NCBI RefSeq assembly: GCF_026168755.1
Contig: NZ_JAPFDR010000013.1
Coordinates: 1-63,058, forward strand
Direction of reading: 5' to 3'
Origin: Clostridium sp.
GTDB taxonomy: Bacteria; Bacillota; Clostridia; Clostridiales; Clostridiaceae
Length of the DNA: 63,058 bases
Part shown: positions 37,082-45,491 of the stretch, in pieces
Numbering within the stretch: position 1 is the first letter of the stretch
How the letters are laid out: each line of letters starts with the position of its first letter
Translations under genes and position numbers: made by a program
Notes under the pieces: model-generated
Seen by the model: only the letters and a program-made list of their open reading frames with translations
Database searches by the model: none
What the model was told of the DNA's origin: nothing

Positions 37082-37263
37082 TTTAAGTAATAAAAATAAA
37101 TTGTAATAAGTTATAAAATTTATAAATATTAATTAAAAAATTTGTTGCGAAAATTTATATTAGTCATTAAAATATCTATAGATACCCAAGTGATATATTA
37201 AAACTTAATAGGAATAGTAAGAGTTTAGCACCTTAAATTTAGGGATTAAAAAATAATTTAAAA

Positions 37264-37287
37264 GTGTTAAGTAAAAATACTTGACAC
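37264..37287. promoter_or_regulatory. 24-bp palindrome over the ylxM -35 element
   Basis: GTGTTAAGTA (37264-37273) and TACTTGACAC (37278-37287) are inverted repeats with nine of ten positions matching, separated by AAAA. The right half contains the -35 hexamer. This is the layout of an operator for a dimeric regulator. Confidence 0.5.
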
Positions 37288-37309
37288 CTAATTATTATTC
37301 TGTTAGAAT
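37281..37309 (+). promoter_or_regulatory. Promoter of ylxM-ffh-rpsP-khpA
   Basis: TTGACA (37281-37286), a 17-bp spacer and TAGAAT (37304-37309), close to consensus. It lies 25 nt before the ylxM start. Confidence 0.75.
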
Positions 37310-37334
37310 CTCAGGTGTGGGTAAGGTGATATGC

Positions 37335-37664
37335 ATGGAAGATAGAGTTGAGATTTCCTTGTTAATGGATTATTATGGTCCATTACTTACGGAAAAACAA
37401 AAGAGTATCATGGAGCTATATTACAATGAGGATTTATCCTTAGCTGAGATTGCTGAATTAAACAATACGAGTCGCCAAGCGATTCATGACCTAATAAAAA
37501 GATGCTACAAACAATTTCTAGCCTATGAAAGTAAATTAAATTTACTTGAAAAGTCTTTAGAAAAAGAAAAGAAGATTTCAAAATTCTTAGATGAAGTTAA
37601 TGAGAAATATTCTTTGATGGATGAGGACTACATAAATTACAAAGAAACTCTAGAAAATTTATAG
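37335..37664 (+). CDS. ylxM: YlxM, helix-turn-helix SRP accessory protein
   Basis: A 109-residue sigma-factor-like helix-turn-helix protein always encoded before ffh in Firmicutes. The motif SLAEIAELNNTSRQAIHDLIKR (about 37-58) is the helix-turn-helix. In streptococci YlxM stimulates SRP assembly and GTPase activity. The ATG at 37335 has AAGGTGAT upstream; the longer ORF begins inside the -35 element and cannot be right. ffh follows 16 nt later. Confidence 0.93.
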   Translation: MEDRVEISLLMDYYGPLLTEKQKSIMELYYNEDLSLAEIAELNNTSRQAIHDLIKRCYKQFLAYESKLNLLEKSLEKEKKISKFLDEVNEKYSLMDEDYINYKETLENL

Positions 37665-37680
37665 GCATAGGAGGGTTAAC

Positions 37681-39030
37681 ATGGCTTTTGAAGGTTTAGC
37701 TGATAAGTTACAAGAAACGTTTAAGAAACTTAGAGGCAAAGGTAAATTAGGCGAAAAAGATATTAAAGAAGCCATGAGAGAAGTAAAACTTGCGTTATTG
37801 GAAGCTGACGTTAACTTTAAAGTTGTAAAAACTTTTGTTAAAAATGTTAGTGAAAAATGTGTTGGTAGTGAAGTTTTAGAAAGCTTAACGCCTGCTCAGC
37901 AAGTCATCAAGATTGTTAATGATGAGCTTACAGATCTTATGGGAGGTAGTGAAAGTAAAATCAACTTCTCTAGTGTTGGACCAACTGTTATTATGTTAGT
38001 TGGACTTCAAGGAGCTGGTAAAACCACAATGGCTGGTAAACTTGCACTACAATTAAGAAAAGATAAAAATAAGAGACCTCTTTTAGTTGCTTGTGATATA
38101 TATAGACCAGCGGCAATTAAACAATTAGAGGTAGTAGGAAAGCAAATTGACATTCCGGTTTTCCAAATGGGGGATAAAATTAGCCCTGTACAAATTGCCA
38201 AGGAAGGTATAAAATACGGTAGGGAAAACGGAAATAATGTTGTAATTATAGATACAGCTGGTAGACTTCATATAGATGAAGAACTAATGACTGAACTTAA
38301 AGATGTAAAGGCTGAAGTTAATCCTTCAGAAATCTTACTTGTTGTTGATTCAATGACAGGACAAGATGCTGTAAATGTTGCAGAAACATTTAATGAATCC
38401 CTTGATATCTCAGGAGTTATATTAACAAAGCTCGATGGAGATACAAGAGGTGGAGCTGCTTTATCAATTAGACATATGACTCAAAAACCAATTAAATTTA
38501 TTGGTGTTGGAGAAAAGATGAATGATTTTGAAGTATTCCATCCGGATAGAATGGCTAGTAGAATTCTAGGTATGGGTGATGTACTTTCATTAATCGAAAA
38601 GGCTCAGGAAGCAATTGATGAAAAAGAAGCTAAAGAGTTAGGTCAAAAGATGATGGAAAATGACTTTACTTATGATGACTACTTAACAGCTATGGAGCAA
38701 ATGAAAAAGTTAGGCTCACTAAGTAAAATCATAGACATGATACCAGGAGTACCTAAGGAGATGAAGGAAATTGACTTTGATGCTGGTGAAAAACAATTAG
38801 CAAGAGTAAAGGCAATAATTTATTCAATGACTCCTAAGGAGAGAAAAAATCCAAAACTTATAGTTGGTTCTTCTTCAAGAAAGAAGAGAATAGCTAATGG
38901 TTCTGGTACATCATTACAAGAAGTTAACAAACTCATAAAAGGACATGAAATGATGAGAAAGCAAATGAAGCAAATGAAATCATTAACTAAAAAGTCCAAG
39001 AAAGGTCTATTTGGTAAATTACCTTTTTAA
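37681..39030 (+). CDS. ffh: Signal recognition particle protein Ffh
   Basis: SRP54 GTPase that binds signal sequences and 4.5S/6S RNA. The NG domain has [15 protein letters not shown] (about 107-121), DTAGR and [14 protein letters not shown]. The methionine-rich M domain at the C-terminus ([13 protein letters not shown]) binds RNA and signal peptides. Length 449 is typical. TAGGAGGG precedes the ATG. It is in a unit with ylxM, rpsP and khpA. Confidence 0.98.
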   Translation: MAFEGLADKLQETFKKLRGKGKLGEKDIKEAMREVKLALLEADVNFKVVKTFVKNVSEKCVGSEVLESLTPAQQVIKIVNDELTDLMGGSESKINFSSVGPTVIMLVGLQGAGKTTMAGKLALQLRKDKNKRPLLVACDIYRPAAIKQLEVVGKQIDIPVFQMGDKISPVQIAKEGIKYGRENGNNVVIIDTAGRLHIDEELMTELKDVKAEVNPSEILLVVDSMTGQDAVNVAETFNESLDISGVILTKLDGDTRGGAALSIRHMTQKPIKFIGVGEKMNDFEVFHPDRMASRILGMGDVLSLIEKAQEAIDEKEAKELGQKMMENDFTYDDYLTAMEQMKKLGSLSKIIDMIPGVPKEMKEIDFDAGEKQLARVKAIIYSMTPKERKNPKLIVGSSSRKKRIANGSGTSLQEVNKLIKGHEMMRKQMKQMKSLTKKSKKGLFGKLPF

Positions 39031-39068
39031 GAGTTTATATATATAACCATTTAAAGGAGGTGAAATTA

Positions 39069-39314
39069 ATGGCAGTAAAAATCAGATTAAGAAGAATGGG
39101 TGCTAAGAAAGCTCCTTTCTACAGAGTTGTTGTTGCTGATTCTAGAAGCCCAAGAGATGGAAGATTCATCGAAGAAATCGGGTACTACAATCCAATAACT
39201 GAACCAGCTGAAATCAAAATCGATGAAGAAAAAGCTACAAAGTGGATAAATAATGGTGCACAACCTACAGACGTAGTTAAGAGACTATTCAACACAGTAG
39301 GACTTAACAAGTAA
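39069..39314 (+). CDS. rpsP: 30S ribosomal protein bS16
   Basis: An 81-residue bS16 with motifs [18 protein letters not shown] and [19 protein letters not shown]. The ATG at 39069 has AAAGGAGGTG at good distance; a GTG at 39060 is part of that ribosome binding site. The ffh-rpsP-khpA order is conserved in Firmicutes. Codons here use more C than neighbours, as usual for highly expressed genes in this genome. Confidence 0.97.
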   Translation: MAVKIRLRRMGAKKAPFYRVVVADSRSPRDGRFIEEIGYYNPITEPAEIKIDEEKATKWINNGAQPTDVVKRLFNTVGLNK

Positions 39315-39320
39315 TTTTTA

Positions 39321-39377
39321 GGAGGTGAACTCTGCAAAATACATATACAAATTAGTACATAGTATTTGCAGACTCTT
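39321..39377 (+). promoter_or_regulatory. khpA start region with SD in front of a hairpin
   Basis: GGAGG (39321-39325) lies 52 nt before the ATG at 39378. In between, TCTGCAAAATAC (39331-39342) pairs with GTATTTGCAGA (39362-39372) with one bulged A. With the hairpin folded the SD-to-ATG gap is 10 nt. No other SD is present before the ATG. Confidence 0.65.
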
Positions 39378-39617
39378 ATGAAAGATTTAGTTGAAATAAT
39401 TGCTAAATCCTTAGTGGATAATCCAGATGAAGTTCATGTAAATGAAATTCAAGGAGAGCAGGACTTAATTCTTGAGTTAAGGGTTGCTCCTGAAGATATG
39501 GGTAAGGTAATCGGTAAACAAGGTAGAGTAGCGAAAGCTATTAGAACCGTAGTAAAAGCCGCAGCACTAAATGAAAATAAAAAAGTAGTAGTTGAAATTA
39601 TCGATGTAAAGAGTTAG
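39378..39617 (+). CDS. khpA: KH-domain RNA-binding protein KhpA
   Basis: A 79-residue single KH-domain protein. The GxxG loop is in GKVIGKQGRVAKAIRTVV. With KhpB/EloR it binds RNA and influences cell elongation and small-RNA function in Firmicutes. I start it at the ATG at 39378, since MKDLVEIIAKSLVDNP matches the family N-terminus; an in-frame TTG at 39366 is within the hairpin arm. Its TAG stop lies in the 5' arm of the terminator. Confidence 0.92.
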   Translation: MKDLVEIIAKSLVDNPDEVHVNEIQGEQDLILELRVAPEDMGKVIGKQGRVAKAIRTVVKAAALNENKKVVVEIIDVKS

Positions 39618-39638
39618 GATTTTCCTAACTCTTTTTTT
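39611..39638 (+). terminator. Rho-independent terminator after khpA
   Basis: GAGTTAGGA (39611-39619) pairs with TCCTAACTC (39623-39631), followed by TTTTTTT. It overlaps the khpA stop. Confidence 0.92.
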
Positions 39639-39709
39639 CGACAAAAACTGGCGTGCCTCCGGGGAAGATACATATATTGGAATTAATCTGGAGAGAAGTA
39701 ATAATTATT

Positions 39710-39738
39710 TTGCTAAAATATAAAAAGTTTGATATAAA
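39710..39738 (+). promoter_or_regulatory. Promoter of rimM-trmD
   Basis: TTGCTA (39710-39715), a 17-bp spacer and TATAAA (39733-39738), 41 nt before the rimM start. Confidence 0.55.
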
Positions 39739-39779
39739 TAATATAGGAAAAAATTAAACTAACATAAGAGGTGAATTTA

Positions 39780-40277
39780 GTGAGTAAAAATTTAAAAGTA
39801 GGTAAGATAGTAAATACTCATGGTTTAAAAGGTGAAGTCAAGGTTATCCCATTAACGGATGATATGAGAAGATTTGATGATTTAGAGCATGTTTTAATTG
39901 AAGATAAAGAAGTTGAGATAGAAAAGTGTAAATATCAAAAAGATAGAGTTATAGTTAAGCTTAAAGGAGTAGATAAAATAGAAGATGCAGAAAGACTTAA
40001 AGAAAAGTTTATGGAAGTAGAAAGAGAAAATGCAGTTGAACTTGAAGAGGATTGTTATTTCTTAGCTGATTTAAGAGAATGTACAGTTTTTGATACTGAA
40101 GGAAAAGAACTTGGTAAGATCTATGATGTTATACAGACTAAAAATAATGATGTATATTGGATTAGAAAACCAAAAGAGCTATTAATACCTGTATTAAAGA
40201 GTATAGTAGTGGATATAAATATAGATGAAAGAAAAATTACAATAAGACCAGTAGGAGAATGGATGGATGAAGATTAG
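39780..40277 (+). CDS. rimM: Ribosome maturation factor RimM
   Basis: Assists late 30S assembly near bS19. The N-terminal barrel starts [18 protein letters not shown], and a C-terminal PRC barrel begins at about 95 ([14 protein letters not shown]). About 165 residues is normal. I prefer the GTG at 39780 because AAGAGGTG (39765-39772) sits at the right distance; the earlier GTG at 39771 is inside that site. The 3' end overlaps trmD by 11 nt, implying coupling. Confidence 0.94.
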   Translation: MSKNLKVGKIVNTHGLKGEVKVIPLTDDMRRFDDLEHVLIEDKEVEIEKCKYQKDRVIVKLKGVDKIEDAERLKEKFMEVERENAVELEEDCYFLADLRECTVFDTEGKELGKIYDVIQTKNNDVYWIRKPKELLIPVLKSIVVDINIDERKITIRPVGEWMDED

Positions 40278-40980
40278 TATTCTAACTCTATTCCCAGGAA
40301 TGTTTGATATTTTTAATCATAGTATAATAGGGAAAGCTCAAGAAAAGGGATTAATATCAATTGATACTTTAAACATAAGAGATTATACATTAAATAAGCA
40401 TAAAAAGGTTGATGATTATCCTTATGGTGGTGGTGCTGGTATGGTAATGGCAGCACAACCAGTTGTAGATTCTATAAGAGCTTGCAAAGAAAAAAATAAT
40501 GGGAAAGTGATTTTTTTAGGACCAAAGGGTAAAACTTTTAATCAAAAAGTGGCAGAAGAGTTATCGAAAGAAGAAAATCTTATTTTTCTTTGTGGACACT
40601 ATGAAGGTATAGATGAAAGAGCTTTTAAAGAAGTTGATATGGAAATTTCTCTAGGTGATTTTGTATTGACTGGTGGGGAAATGGCGGCTATTCCTGTTAT
40701 TGATTCTATTTTAAGATTAGTACCAGGAGTATTAAATAAATCTGAAAGTCATGAAGATGAATCATTTTCTGAAGGATTACTTGAATATCCTCAATATACA
40801 CGACCAGAAATTTTTGAGGGGGAAAGTGTTCCATCAGTATTATTATCAGGACATCATGAGAATATAAGAAAGTGGAGAAGACTTCAATCATTAGAGATAA
40901 CAAAGGAAAGAAGACCGGATTTATATAAGGATATAGTACTTACAAAAGAAGATAAGAAATTATTAAATGGCAAAAAATAA
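40267..40980 (+). CDS. trmD: tRNA (guanine-N1)-methyltransferase TrmD
   Basis: Methylates G37 of tRNAs to prevent frameshifting. The SPOUT-class knotted SAM site shows [20 protein letters not shown] and [10 protein letters not shown]. The C-terminal half has [10 protein letters not shown]. Length 237 is typical. AGGAGAAT within rimM acts as its ribosome binding site. rplS follows after its own promoter and leader, so the usual rimM-trmD-rplS order is kept but split transcriptionally. Confidence 0.97.
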   Translation: MKISILTLFPGMFDIFNHSIIGKAQEKGLISIDTLNIRDYTLNKHKKVDDYPYGGGAGMVMAAQPVVDSIRACKEKNNGKVIFLGPKGKTFNQKVAEELSKEENLIFLCGHYEGIDERAFKEVDMEISLGDFVLTGGEMAAIPVIDSILRLVPGVLNKSESHEDESFSEGLLEYPQYTRPEIFEGESVPSVLLSGHHENIRKWRRLQSLEITKERRPDLYKDIVLTKEDKKLLNGKK

Positions 40981-40984
40981 TAAC

Positions 40985-41013
40985 TTGAAATATAAAAAAA
41001 CTTATGTTACAAT
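40985..41013 (+). promoter_or_regulatory. Promoter of rplS
   Basis: TTGAAA (40985-40990), a 17-bp spacer and TACAAT (41008-41013). Transcription would start near 41020. Confidence 0.6.
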
Positions 41014-41019
41014 AACTTT

Positions 41020-41093
41020 TGTGCTAGTACGGGCGTTCCTCTGTCAAAGAATTTGTTAAGAGCGTCAATTATCAATTTAGGAGGGAATGCACA
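41020..41093 (+). promoter_or_regulatory. Candidate L19 autoregulatory leader
   Basis: The leader has GGCG-TTC-CTCT pairing with AGAG-CGTC, enclosing a small CAAA/TTTG stem, followed by the AGGAGGG site. A short structured leader before rplS is known in Firmicutes (Rfam L19 leader); I match it by position and size, not by a covariance model. Confidence 0.5.
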
Positions 41094-41444
41094 ATGAACG
41101 AAATATTAAGAGCTATAGAAGCAGAACAAATGAGAAATGACTTACCAAACTTCAATGTTGGGGATAACGTTAAATTACACGTTAAAGTTAAAGAAGGTAA
41201 CAGAGAAAGAATTCAAATGTTCGAAGGTACTGTTATTAAGAGACAAAACGGTGGTTTAAGAGAAACTTTCACAGTAAGAAGAGTTGCTTACGGTGTTGGA
41301 GTTGAAAGAACTTTCCCAGTTAACTCACCAATCATCGAAAAGATGGAAGTTACAAGAAGAGGTAAAGTAAGAAGAGCTAAGTTATTCTACTTAAGAGATA
41401 GAGTAGGTAAGGCTGCTAAAGTTAAGGAATTATTAACTAGATAA
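41094..41444 (+). CDS. rplS: 50S ribosomal protein bL19
   Basis: A 116-residue bL19, located at the 30S-50S interface. Motifs include [45 protein letters not shown] and a basic C-terminus [28 protein letters not shown] lies upstream. It is a single-gene unit with its own promoter, leader and terminator. Codon use shows the C-ending bias seen in the other ribosomal protein genes here. Confidence 0.98.
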   Translation: MNEILRAIEAEQMRNDLPNFNVGDNVKLHVKVKEGNRERIQMFEGTVIKRQNGGLRETFTVRRVAYGVGVERTFPVNSPIIEKMEVTRRGKVRRAKLFYLRDRVGKAAKVKELLTR

Positions 41445-41465
41445 TTTAAAGTTAATAAAGATATT

Positions 41466-41494
41466 AAGGGACTTAGTATTAAGTCCCTTTTTGT
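41466..41494 (+). terminator. Rho-independent terminator after rplS
   Basis: AAGGGACTTA (41466-41475) pairs with TAAGTCCCTT (41480-41489) around GTAT, followed by TTTG. Confidence 0.88.
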
Positions 41495-41518
41495 TTGCAA
41501 TAATATAAGTGAGATTCT

Positions 41519-41586
41519 AAATTTTAATTTAGTTAACCGAACTTACAACTCTGAAGTTATGAAGAGTTGTTTCATATAAAAATAAT
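41519..41586 (+). repeat. Intergenic structured element, copy 2
   Basis: Second copy of the element at 21429-21499. The stem ACAACTCT/AGAGTTGT (41445-41452 offset within this line: 41545-41552/41563-41570) is perfect. It is extended by GAA/TTC with the same CTT bulge. The stem sequence differs from copy 1 while pairing is kept. It lies between the rplS terminator and rbgA. Confidence 0.6.
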
Positions 41587-41628
41587 TAGTAAAGATAAAT
41601 AACATATAAGTAAAAAGGAGGATGAATT

Positions 41629-42582
41629 ATGGCTACTATAAATTGGTTCCCGGGGCATATGAAAAAAACAAAAAGGGAAATACAAGATAATTTAAAACTT
41701 GTTGATGCTGTAATAGAAATTAGAGATGCTAGAATTCCTAGAAGTTCTGCAAATCCAGATATAGATAAACTTTGTGCAGGTAAGCCACGATTGATTTTAT
41801 TAAATAAAAGTGATTTAACAGAAGCTAAGGTAACTAAAGATTGGATAAATACATTATCTAGTGAAACTGTTAAAGTTTTAGAAGTTAATTGTTTAAAAGG
41901 TCAAGGATTACAACAAATAAAACCAGCACTATTAGAGTTATTAAAAGAAAAACATGATAGAGCTAAAGCAAAAGGATTAGTTAAGTTCATGATGAGAGTA
42001 ATGGTAGTTGGTGTTCCAAACTGTGGTAAATCTACATTTATAAATAAGATGGCAAGAAATAATATTGCTAAAACTGGAGATAGAGCTGGAGTTACAAAGA
42101 GTAAGCAATGGATAAAAACATCATTTGATATGGAAATGTTAGATACTCCAGGAGTATTATGGCCTAAATTTGAAGATGAGAGAACAGCTTTAAACCTAGC
42201 ATTTACAGGTGCTATTAAGGATGAAATAATGGATATAGAAGAATTAGCATATAAGCTTGTTGAAAGACTTCAAGAATATTATCCAGATAGATTGATAGAA
42301 AGATTTGGAATTGAAGAAATACAAGAGAATCCATTAGATAACCTTGATGCTATTGCTAGAAAAAGAGGGTGTATAATGGCACGTAATGAAATTAATTATA
42401 ATAGAATTGCTGTTATGCTTATTGATGAATTTAGAGGTGGAAAGCTTGGGAAAATTTCTTTAGAACGTCCAGACGATGTTTTTGATGAAGAAGAAGTAAT
42501 AGTTAAGGAAGAAACTGAAAAAGAAAGAAAAAGAAGAATAAGAAAAGAAAAGAGAAACGAAAAGAAAAAGGAAAAAAGATAA
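41629..42582 (+). CDS. rbgA: Ribosome biogenesis GTPase RbgA (YlqF)
   Basis: Circularly permuted GTPase needed for late 50S assembly. The N-terminus INWFPGHMKKTKREI is diagnostic. NKSD precedes the P-loop GVPNCGKST (about 128-136), and DTPGVLWP follows. A very basic tail (KRRIRKEKRNEKKKEKR) ends the 317 residues. AAGGAGG precedes the ATG. The last base overlaps rnhB. There is no signal peptidase gene between rplS and rbgA, which some relatives have. Confidence 0.96.
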   Translation: MATINWFPGHMKKTKREIQDNLKLVDAVIEIRDARIPRSSANPDIDKLCAGKPRLILLNKSDLTEAKVTKDWINTLSSETVKVLEVNCLKGQGLQQIKPALLELLKEKHDRAKAKGLVKFMMRVMVVGVPNCGKSTFINKMARNNIAKTGDRAGVTKSKQWIKTSFDMEMLDTPGVLWPKFEDERTALNLAFTGAIKDEIMDIEELAYKLVERLQEYYPDRLIERFGIEEIQENPLDNLDAIARKRGCIMARNEINYNRIAVMLIDEFRGGKLGKISLERPDDVFDEEEVIVKEETEKERKRRIRKEKRNEKKKEKR

Positions 42583-43403
42583 TGGATATATTAACTACAG
42601 ATATTAGCAGTTTAAGTTTTAAAGTTGTTAAAGAAAAAGTAGATGAAATAAACATAAATGAAGCTTATAATTCTAAAGAGTTAATTGAAATTATAAATAT
42701 ATTAAAAAGTGATAAAAGAAAAAATATTAATAGTTTAGGTGATAAGCTTCAAAAATCTAAAGAGAAAATAGAAAATGAAATTAAAAGAGTTAGAAATATG
42801 TATAACTTTGATAAATCATTTGAGGGTTATAATATTATTGCAGGTGTAGATGAGGTTGGAAGAGGGCCTTTAGCAGGGCCTATAGTTTCATGTGCAGTAG
42901 TATTAGATTTAAATGTTATAGATGAAGATTTAATTTTATGGATTAATGATTCAAAAAAATTAAATGAAAGAAAAAGAGAAGAGTTAGCGTCTATAATAAA
43001 GGAAAAAGCATTAGCATATTATATAGCATCTCGTGATTCTAAAGAGATTGATGAAAGAGGAATAGGTGTTTGTAATAATGAAGTTTTTTTTGAAGCTTGT
43101 ACTAACTTAAAAGTAAAGCCTGATTTAGTATTATCTGATGGATATACAGTAAAGGGGATACAAATTCCTAATAAATCTGTAATTAAAGGAGATACAAAGT
43201 CTGCATGTATTGCAGCTGCATCTATAGTAGCTAAAGTTTATAGAGATAATTTAATGAAGGAATATGCTGAAAAATATCCTTATTATGGGTTTGAAGAAAA
43301 TGTTGGCTATGGAACCACAAAACATATAGAAGGAATAAAAGCATATGGTACTACAGAAATACATAGAATGTCATTTTTAACTAATATATTATCTAACAAC
43401 TAG
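42582..43403 (+). CDS. rnhB: Ribonuclease HII
   Basis: Removes ribonucleotides misincorporated in DNA. The catalytic motif GVDEVGRGPLAGP is at about 88-100, with further acidic residues in NDSKKL and SDG. KGDTKSACIAAASIVAKVYRD is typical. A Lys/Glu-rich N-terminal extension of about 85 residues precedes the core, giving 273 residues, as in other Firmicutes. It starts on the last base of rbgA, with AAGGA upstream. Confidence 0.95.
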   Translation: MDILTTDISSLSFKVVKEKVDEININEAYNSKELIEIINILKSDKRKNINSLGDKLQKSKEKIENEIKRVRNMYNFDKSFEGYNIIAGVDEVGRGPLAGPIVSCAVVLDLNVIDEDLILWINDSKKLNERKREELASIIKEKALAYYIASRDSKEIDERGIGVCNNEVFFEACTNLKVKPDLVLSDGYTVKGIQIPNKSVIKGDTKSACIAAASIVAKVYRDNLMKEYAEKYPYYGFEENVGYGTTKHIEGIKAYGTTEIHRMSFLTNILSNN

Positions 43404-43450
43404 TAGTTATTAATAATTTAAGTTGATAATTTGAAGCTCATAAATAACTA
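43404..43450. repeat. Small inverted repeat between rnhB and yraN
   Basis: TAGTTATT (43404-43411) and AATAACTA (43443-43450) are inverted repeats between the two convergent genes. It resembles in sequence the repeat after ftsY. There is no T-tract, so it is not a clear terminator. Confidence 0.4.
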
Positions 43451-43457
43451 ATTTTAA

Positions 43458-43829
43458 TTAATATAATCTGAATGCATCTTTTATGTGATTTACTTTAAAA
43501 GATGCATTTGTGTTATTGAAAACAACTTCAATAATATCATATCTAACATTGTAATTGTGATATTTTTTATATAATAAATAAATTTGAGATAATTTTATAA
43601 TTTGTTTTTGTTTATAGTAGGTAACAGATTCTATTGGGTTTCCAAAGGAGTTTGTATACCTACTTTTTACTTCGCAAAAAATTATAAGATTATCTTTTCT
43701 ACATATTATATCTATTTCACCATATCTATTTCTATAATTCATATCTAAAATATTATATTCATTATTAATAAGAAAATCACTAGCAAGAGTCTCACCATAA
43801 TTTCCAATTGCTTTATTATACTTTTTCAT
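43458..43829 (-). CDS. YraN family endonuclease-like protein (UPF0102)
   Basis: A 123-residue UPF0102/YraN protein with a restriction-endonuclease-like core. Motifs are GNYGETLASDFL, the catalytic-type pattern E..D in YGEIDIICR followed by FCEVKSR. Function is not established; association with DNA processing is inferred from the fold and from the neighbours comM and dprA. It is on the minus strand between rnhB and comM, a position conserved in clostridia although usually on the plus strand. AGAGGTG precedes the ATG. Confidence 0.85.
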   Translation of the reverse strand: MKKYNKAIGNYGETLASDFLINNEYNILDMNYRNRYGEIDIICRKDNLIIFCEVKSRYTNSFGNPIESVTYYKQKQIIKLSQIYLLYKKYHNYNVRYDIIEVVFNNTNASFKVNHIKDAFRLY

Positions 43830-43953
43830 ATTTTCACCTCTAATAATAAGGATAGACTTTATGATTTTTTTTATTCATATTAGGTTAAAGAAGTAAATCT
43901 ATGTCAATAATGAAAAAGGAAATATGGAAAAAAGGAAAGGGTTGATATAAGAA

Positions 43954-45477
43954 ATGGCTTTAAAAATAACTAGTGCTACACATAGAGGTTTGGATGGAGT
44001 ATTGATAAGTGTTGAAGTTGATATAACTAGGGGAATTCCCAGTTTCAGTATTGTTGGATTGCCAGATACATCAATTAAAGAATCTAAGGAAAGGGTTAGA
44101 TTAGCAATAGTAAATAGTGGATATGAATTTCCGTTAGGTAGAATTACTATAAATTTAGCTCCGGCAGATGTAAAAAAAATAGGCAGCCTTTTAGATCTAC
44201 CTATAGCACTTGGAATATTGATGGTATCAGGACAAATTGAAGAAAAGTCATTAGATGATTATATAGTGTTTGGAGAGCTTTCTTTAAATGGAGAATTAAA
44301 GGGGGTTAAAGGGGCGGTACCAATTATTTTTGAGGGTGATAATAAGAAAAAGCAAAATTTCATTTTTCCACTTGAAAATTTGAAAGAAATGAGAAGTTTT
44401 GTCTTAGGAAACTTTTTTCCTTTTAAAACATTAAATCAAGTAATATCATATATACAAAATGAAGATTTACTCCCATATAAGGGGGAAAAAAAGGAGAAAA
44501 ATAAAGAGGTATTTGTTAATAGATTTGAAGATATAATGGGCCAATATACATCGAAAAAGGCTATGGAAATTGTAGCTGCTGGTAATCATAATATAATGTT
44601 ATTTGGTTCTCCAGGTTCAGGTAAAACAATGTTGGCAAAAGCTCTGCCATCTATATTACCACCTATGACTATAGAAGAGCAACAAGAGGTAGCAAAAATA
44701 TATAGTGTATCAGGATTGTGGGGTGATGGGTATGATATATCAAGGCCCTTTAGATCACCACATAATACTATAACCAAAACGGCATTAATTGGCGGTGGAA
44801 AGGATGTAAAAGCTGGAGAAATAACTTTAGCTCATAATGGTATTTTATTTTTAGATGAAATATTAGAATTTAAAAAAGAAGTATTAGAACTTTTAAGACA
44901 GCCTTTGGAAGATAAGAAAATCAATATTTCAAGATTAAAGGAAAGCTATACATTGCCCAGTAATTTTATATTAGTTGGAACTTTTAATCCATGTCCTTGT
45001 GGAAAGATGCTTGATTATGATTCAGGATCAACTTGCACGTGTACTGAATTAGAGAGGAGAAGATACATAAATAGAATGTCTAGAGCTCTTTTAGATAGAA
45101 TTGATATATTAAATTTTGTTCCAAGAATAAAAGTAGATGAAATAGTTGGGAAAAAGGATAAAATTAATTCTGACAATATGCGACATAATGTAATTTTGGC
45201 AAGGGAAATTCAGAAAGAAAGATTTAAGGGAACAAAATATAAATATAACTCAGAGATTGTAGGAAAGGATGTATTGAATTTATGTAATATCAATAAAAGT
45301 GCAAAAAGAGTTTTAGAAGAGTATTATCGTAGATATGATATAACACTTAGAGGATATACTAAAATAATAAAAGTAGCTAGAACTATAGCAGATTTAGAGT
45401 GTAGTGTTGAAATTATGGACTATCATATTATTGAAGCTATAGGATTTAGAAAAAATGTTTTTGGCGAAATAATATAG
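43954..45477 (+). CDS. comM: YifB/ComM family Mg-chelatase-like AAA+ ATPase
   Basis: Hexameric helicase-type AAA+ protein; ComM promotes branch migration during natural transformation in other bacteria. An N-terminal Lon-like domain (about 1-180) is followed by Walker A GSPGSGKTMLAKALP (about 217-231), the LFLDEILEF box and the FNPCPCG cysteine motif. Length 507 is typical. The ribosome binding site is weak (AAAGGG 12 nt upstream). It is 14 nt before dprA, a DNA-uptake gene pair. Whether this organism is competent is not shown. Confidence 0.92.
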   Translation: MALKITSATHRGLDGVLISVEVDITRGIPSFSIVGLPDTSIKESKERVRLAIVNSGYEFPLGRITINLAPADVKKIGSLLDLPIALGILMVSGQIEEKSLDDYIVFGELSLNGELKGVKGAVPIIFEGDNKKKQNFIFPLENLKEMRSFVLGNFFPFKTLNQVISYIQNEDLLPYKGEKKEKNKEVFVNRFEDIMGQYTSKKAMEIVAAGNHNIMLFGSPGSGKTMLAKALPSILPPMTIEEQQEVAKIYSVSGLWGDGYDISRPFRSPHNTITKTALIGGGKDVKAGEITLAHNGILFLDEILEFKKEVLELLRQPLEDKKINISRLKESYTLPSNFILVGTFNPCPCGKMLDYDSGSTCTCTELERRRYINRMSRALLDRIDILNFVPRIKVDEIVGKKDKINSDNMRHNVILAREIQKERFKGTKYKYNSEIVGKDVLNLCNINKSAKRVLEEYYRRYDITLRGYTKIIKVARTIADLECSVEIMDYHIIEAIGFRKNVFGEII

Positions 45478-45491
45478 AAAGGATTTAAGAT

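Noticed and set aside
37141..37165. CodY box-like TTTGTTGCGAAAATT upstream of ylxM
   Set aside because: Only 10 of 15 positions match and it lies over 100 bp from the promoter.
39640..39700. GC-rich patch CCTCCGGGG similar to the ispG terminator arm at 59144
   Set aside because: Only nine bases are shared; the 6-bp stem it can form here (39658-39663/39689-39694) has a 25-nt loop and no T-tract.
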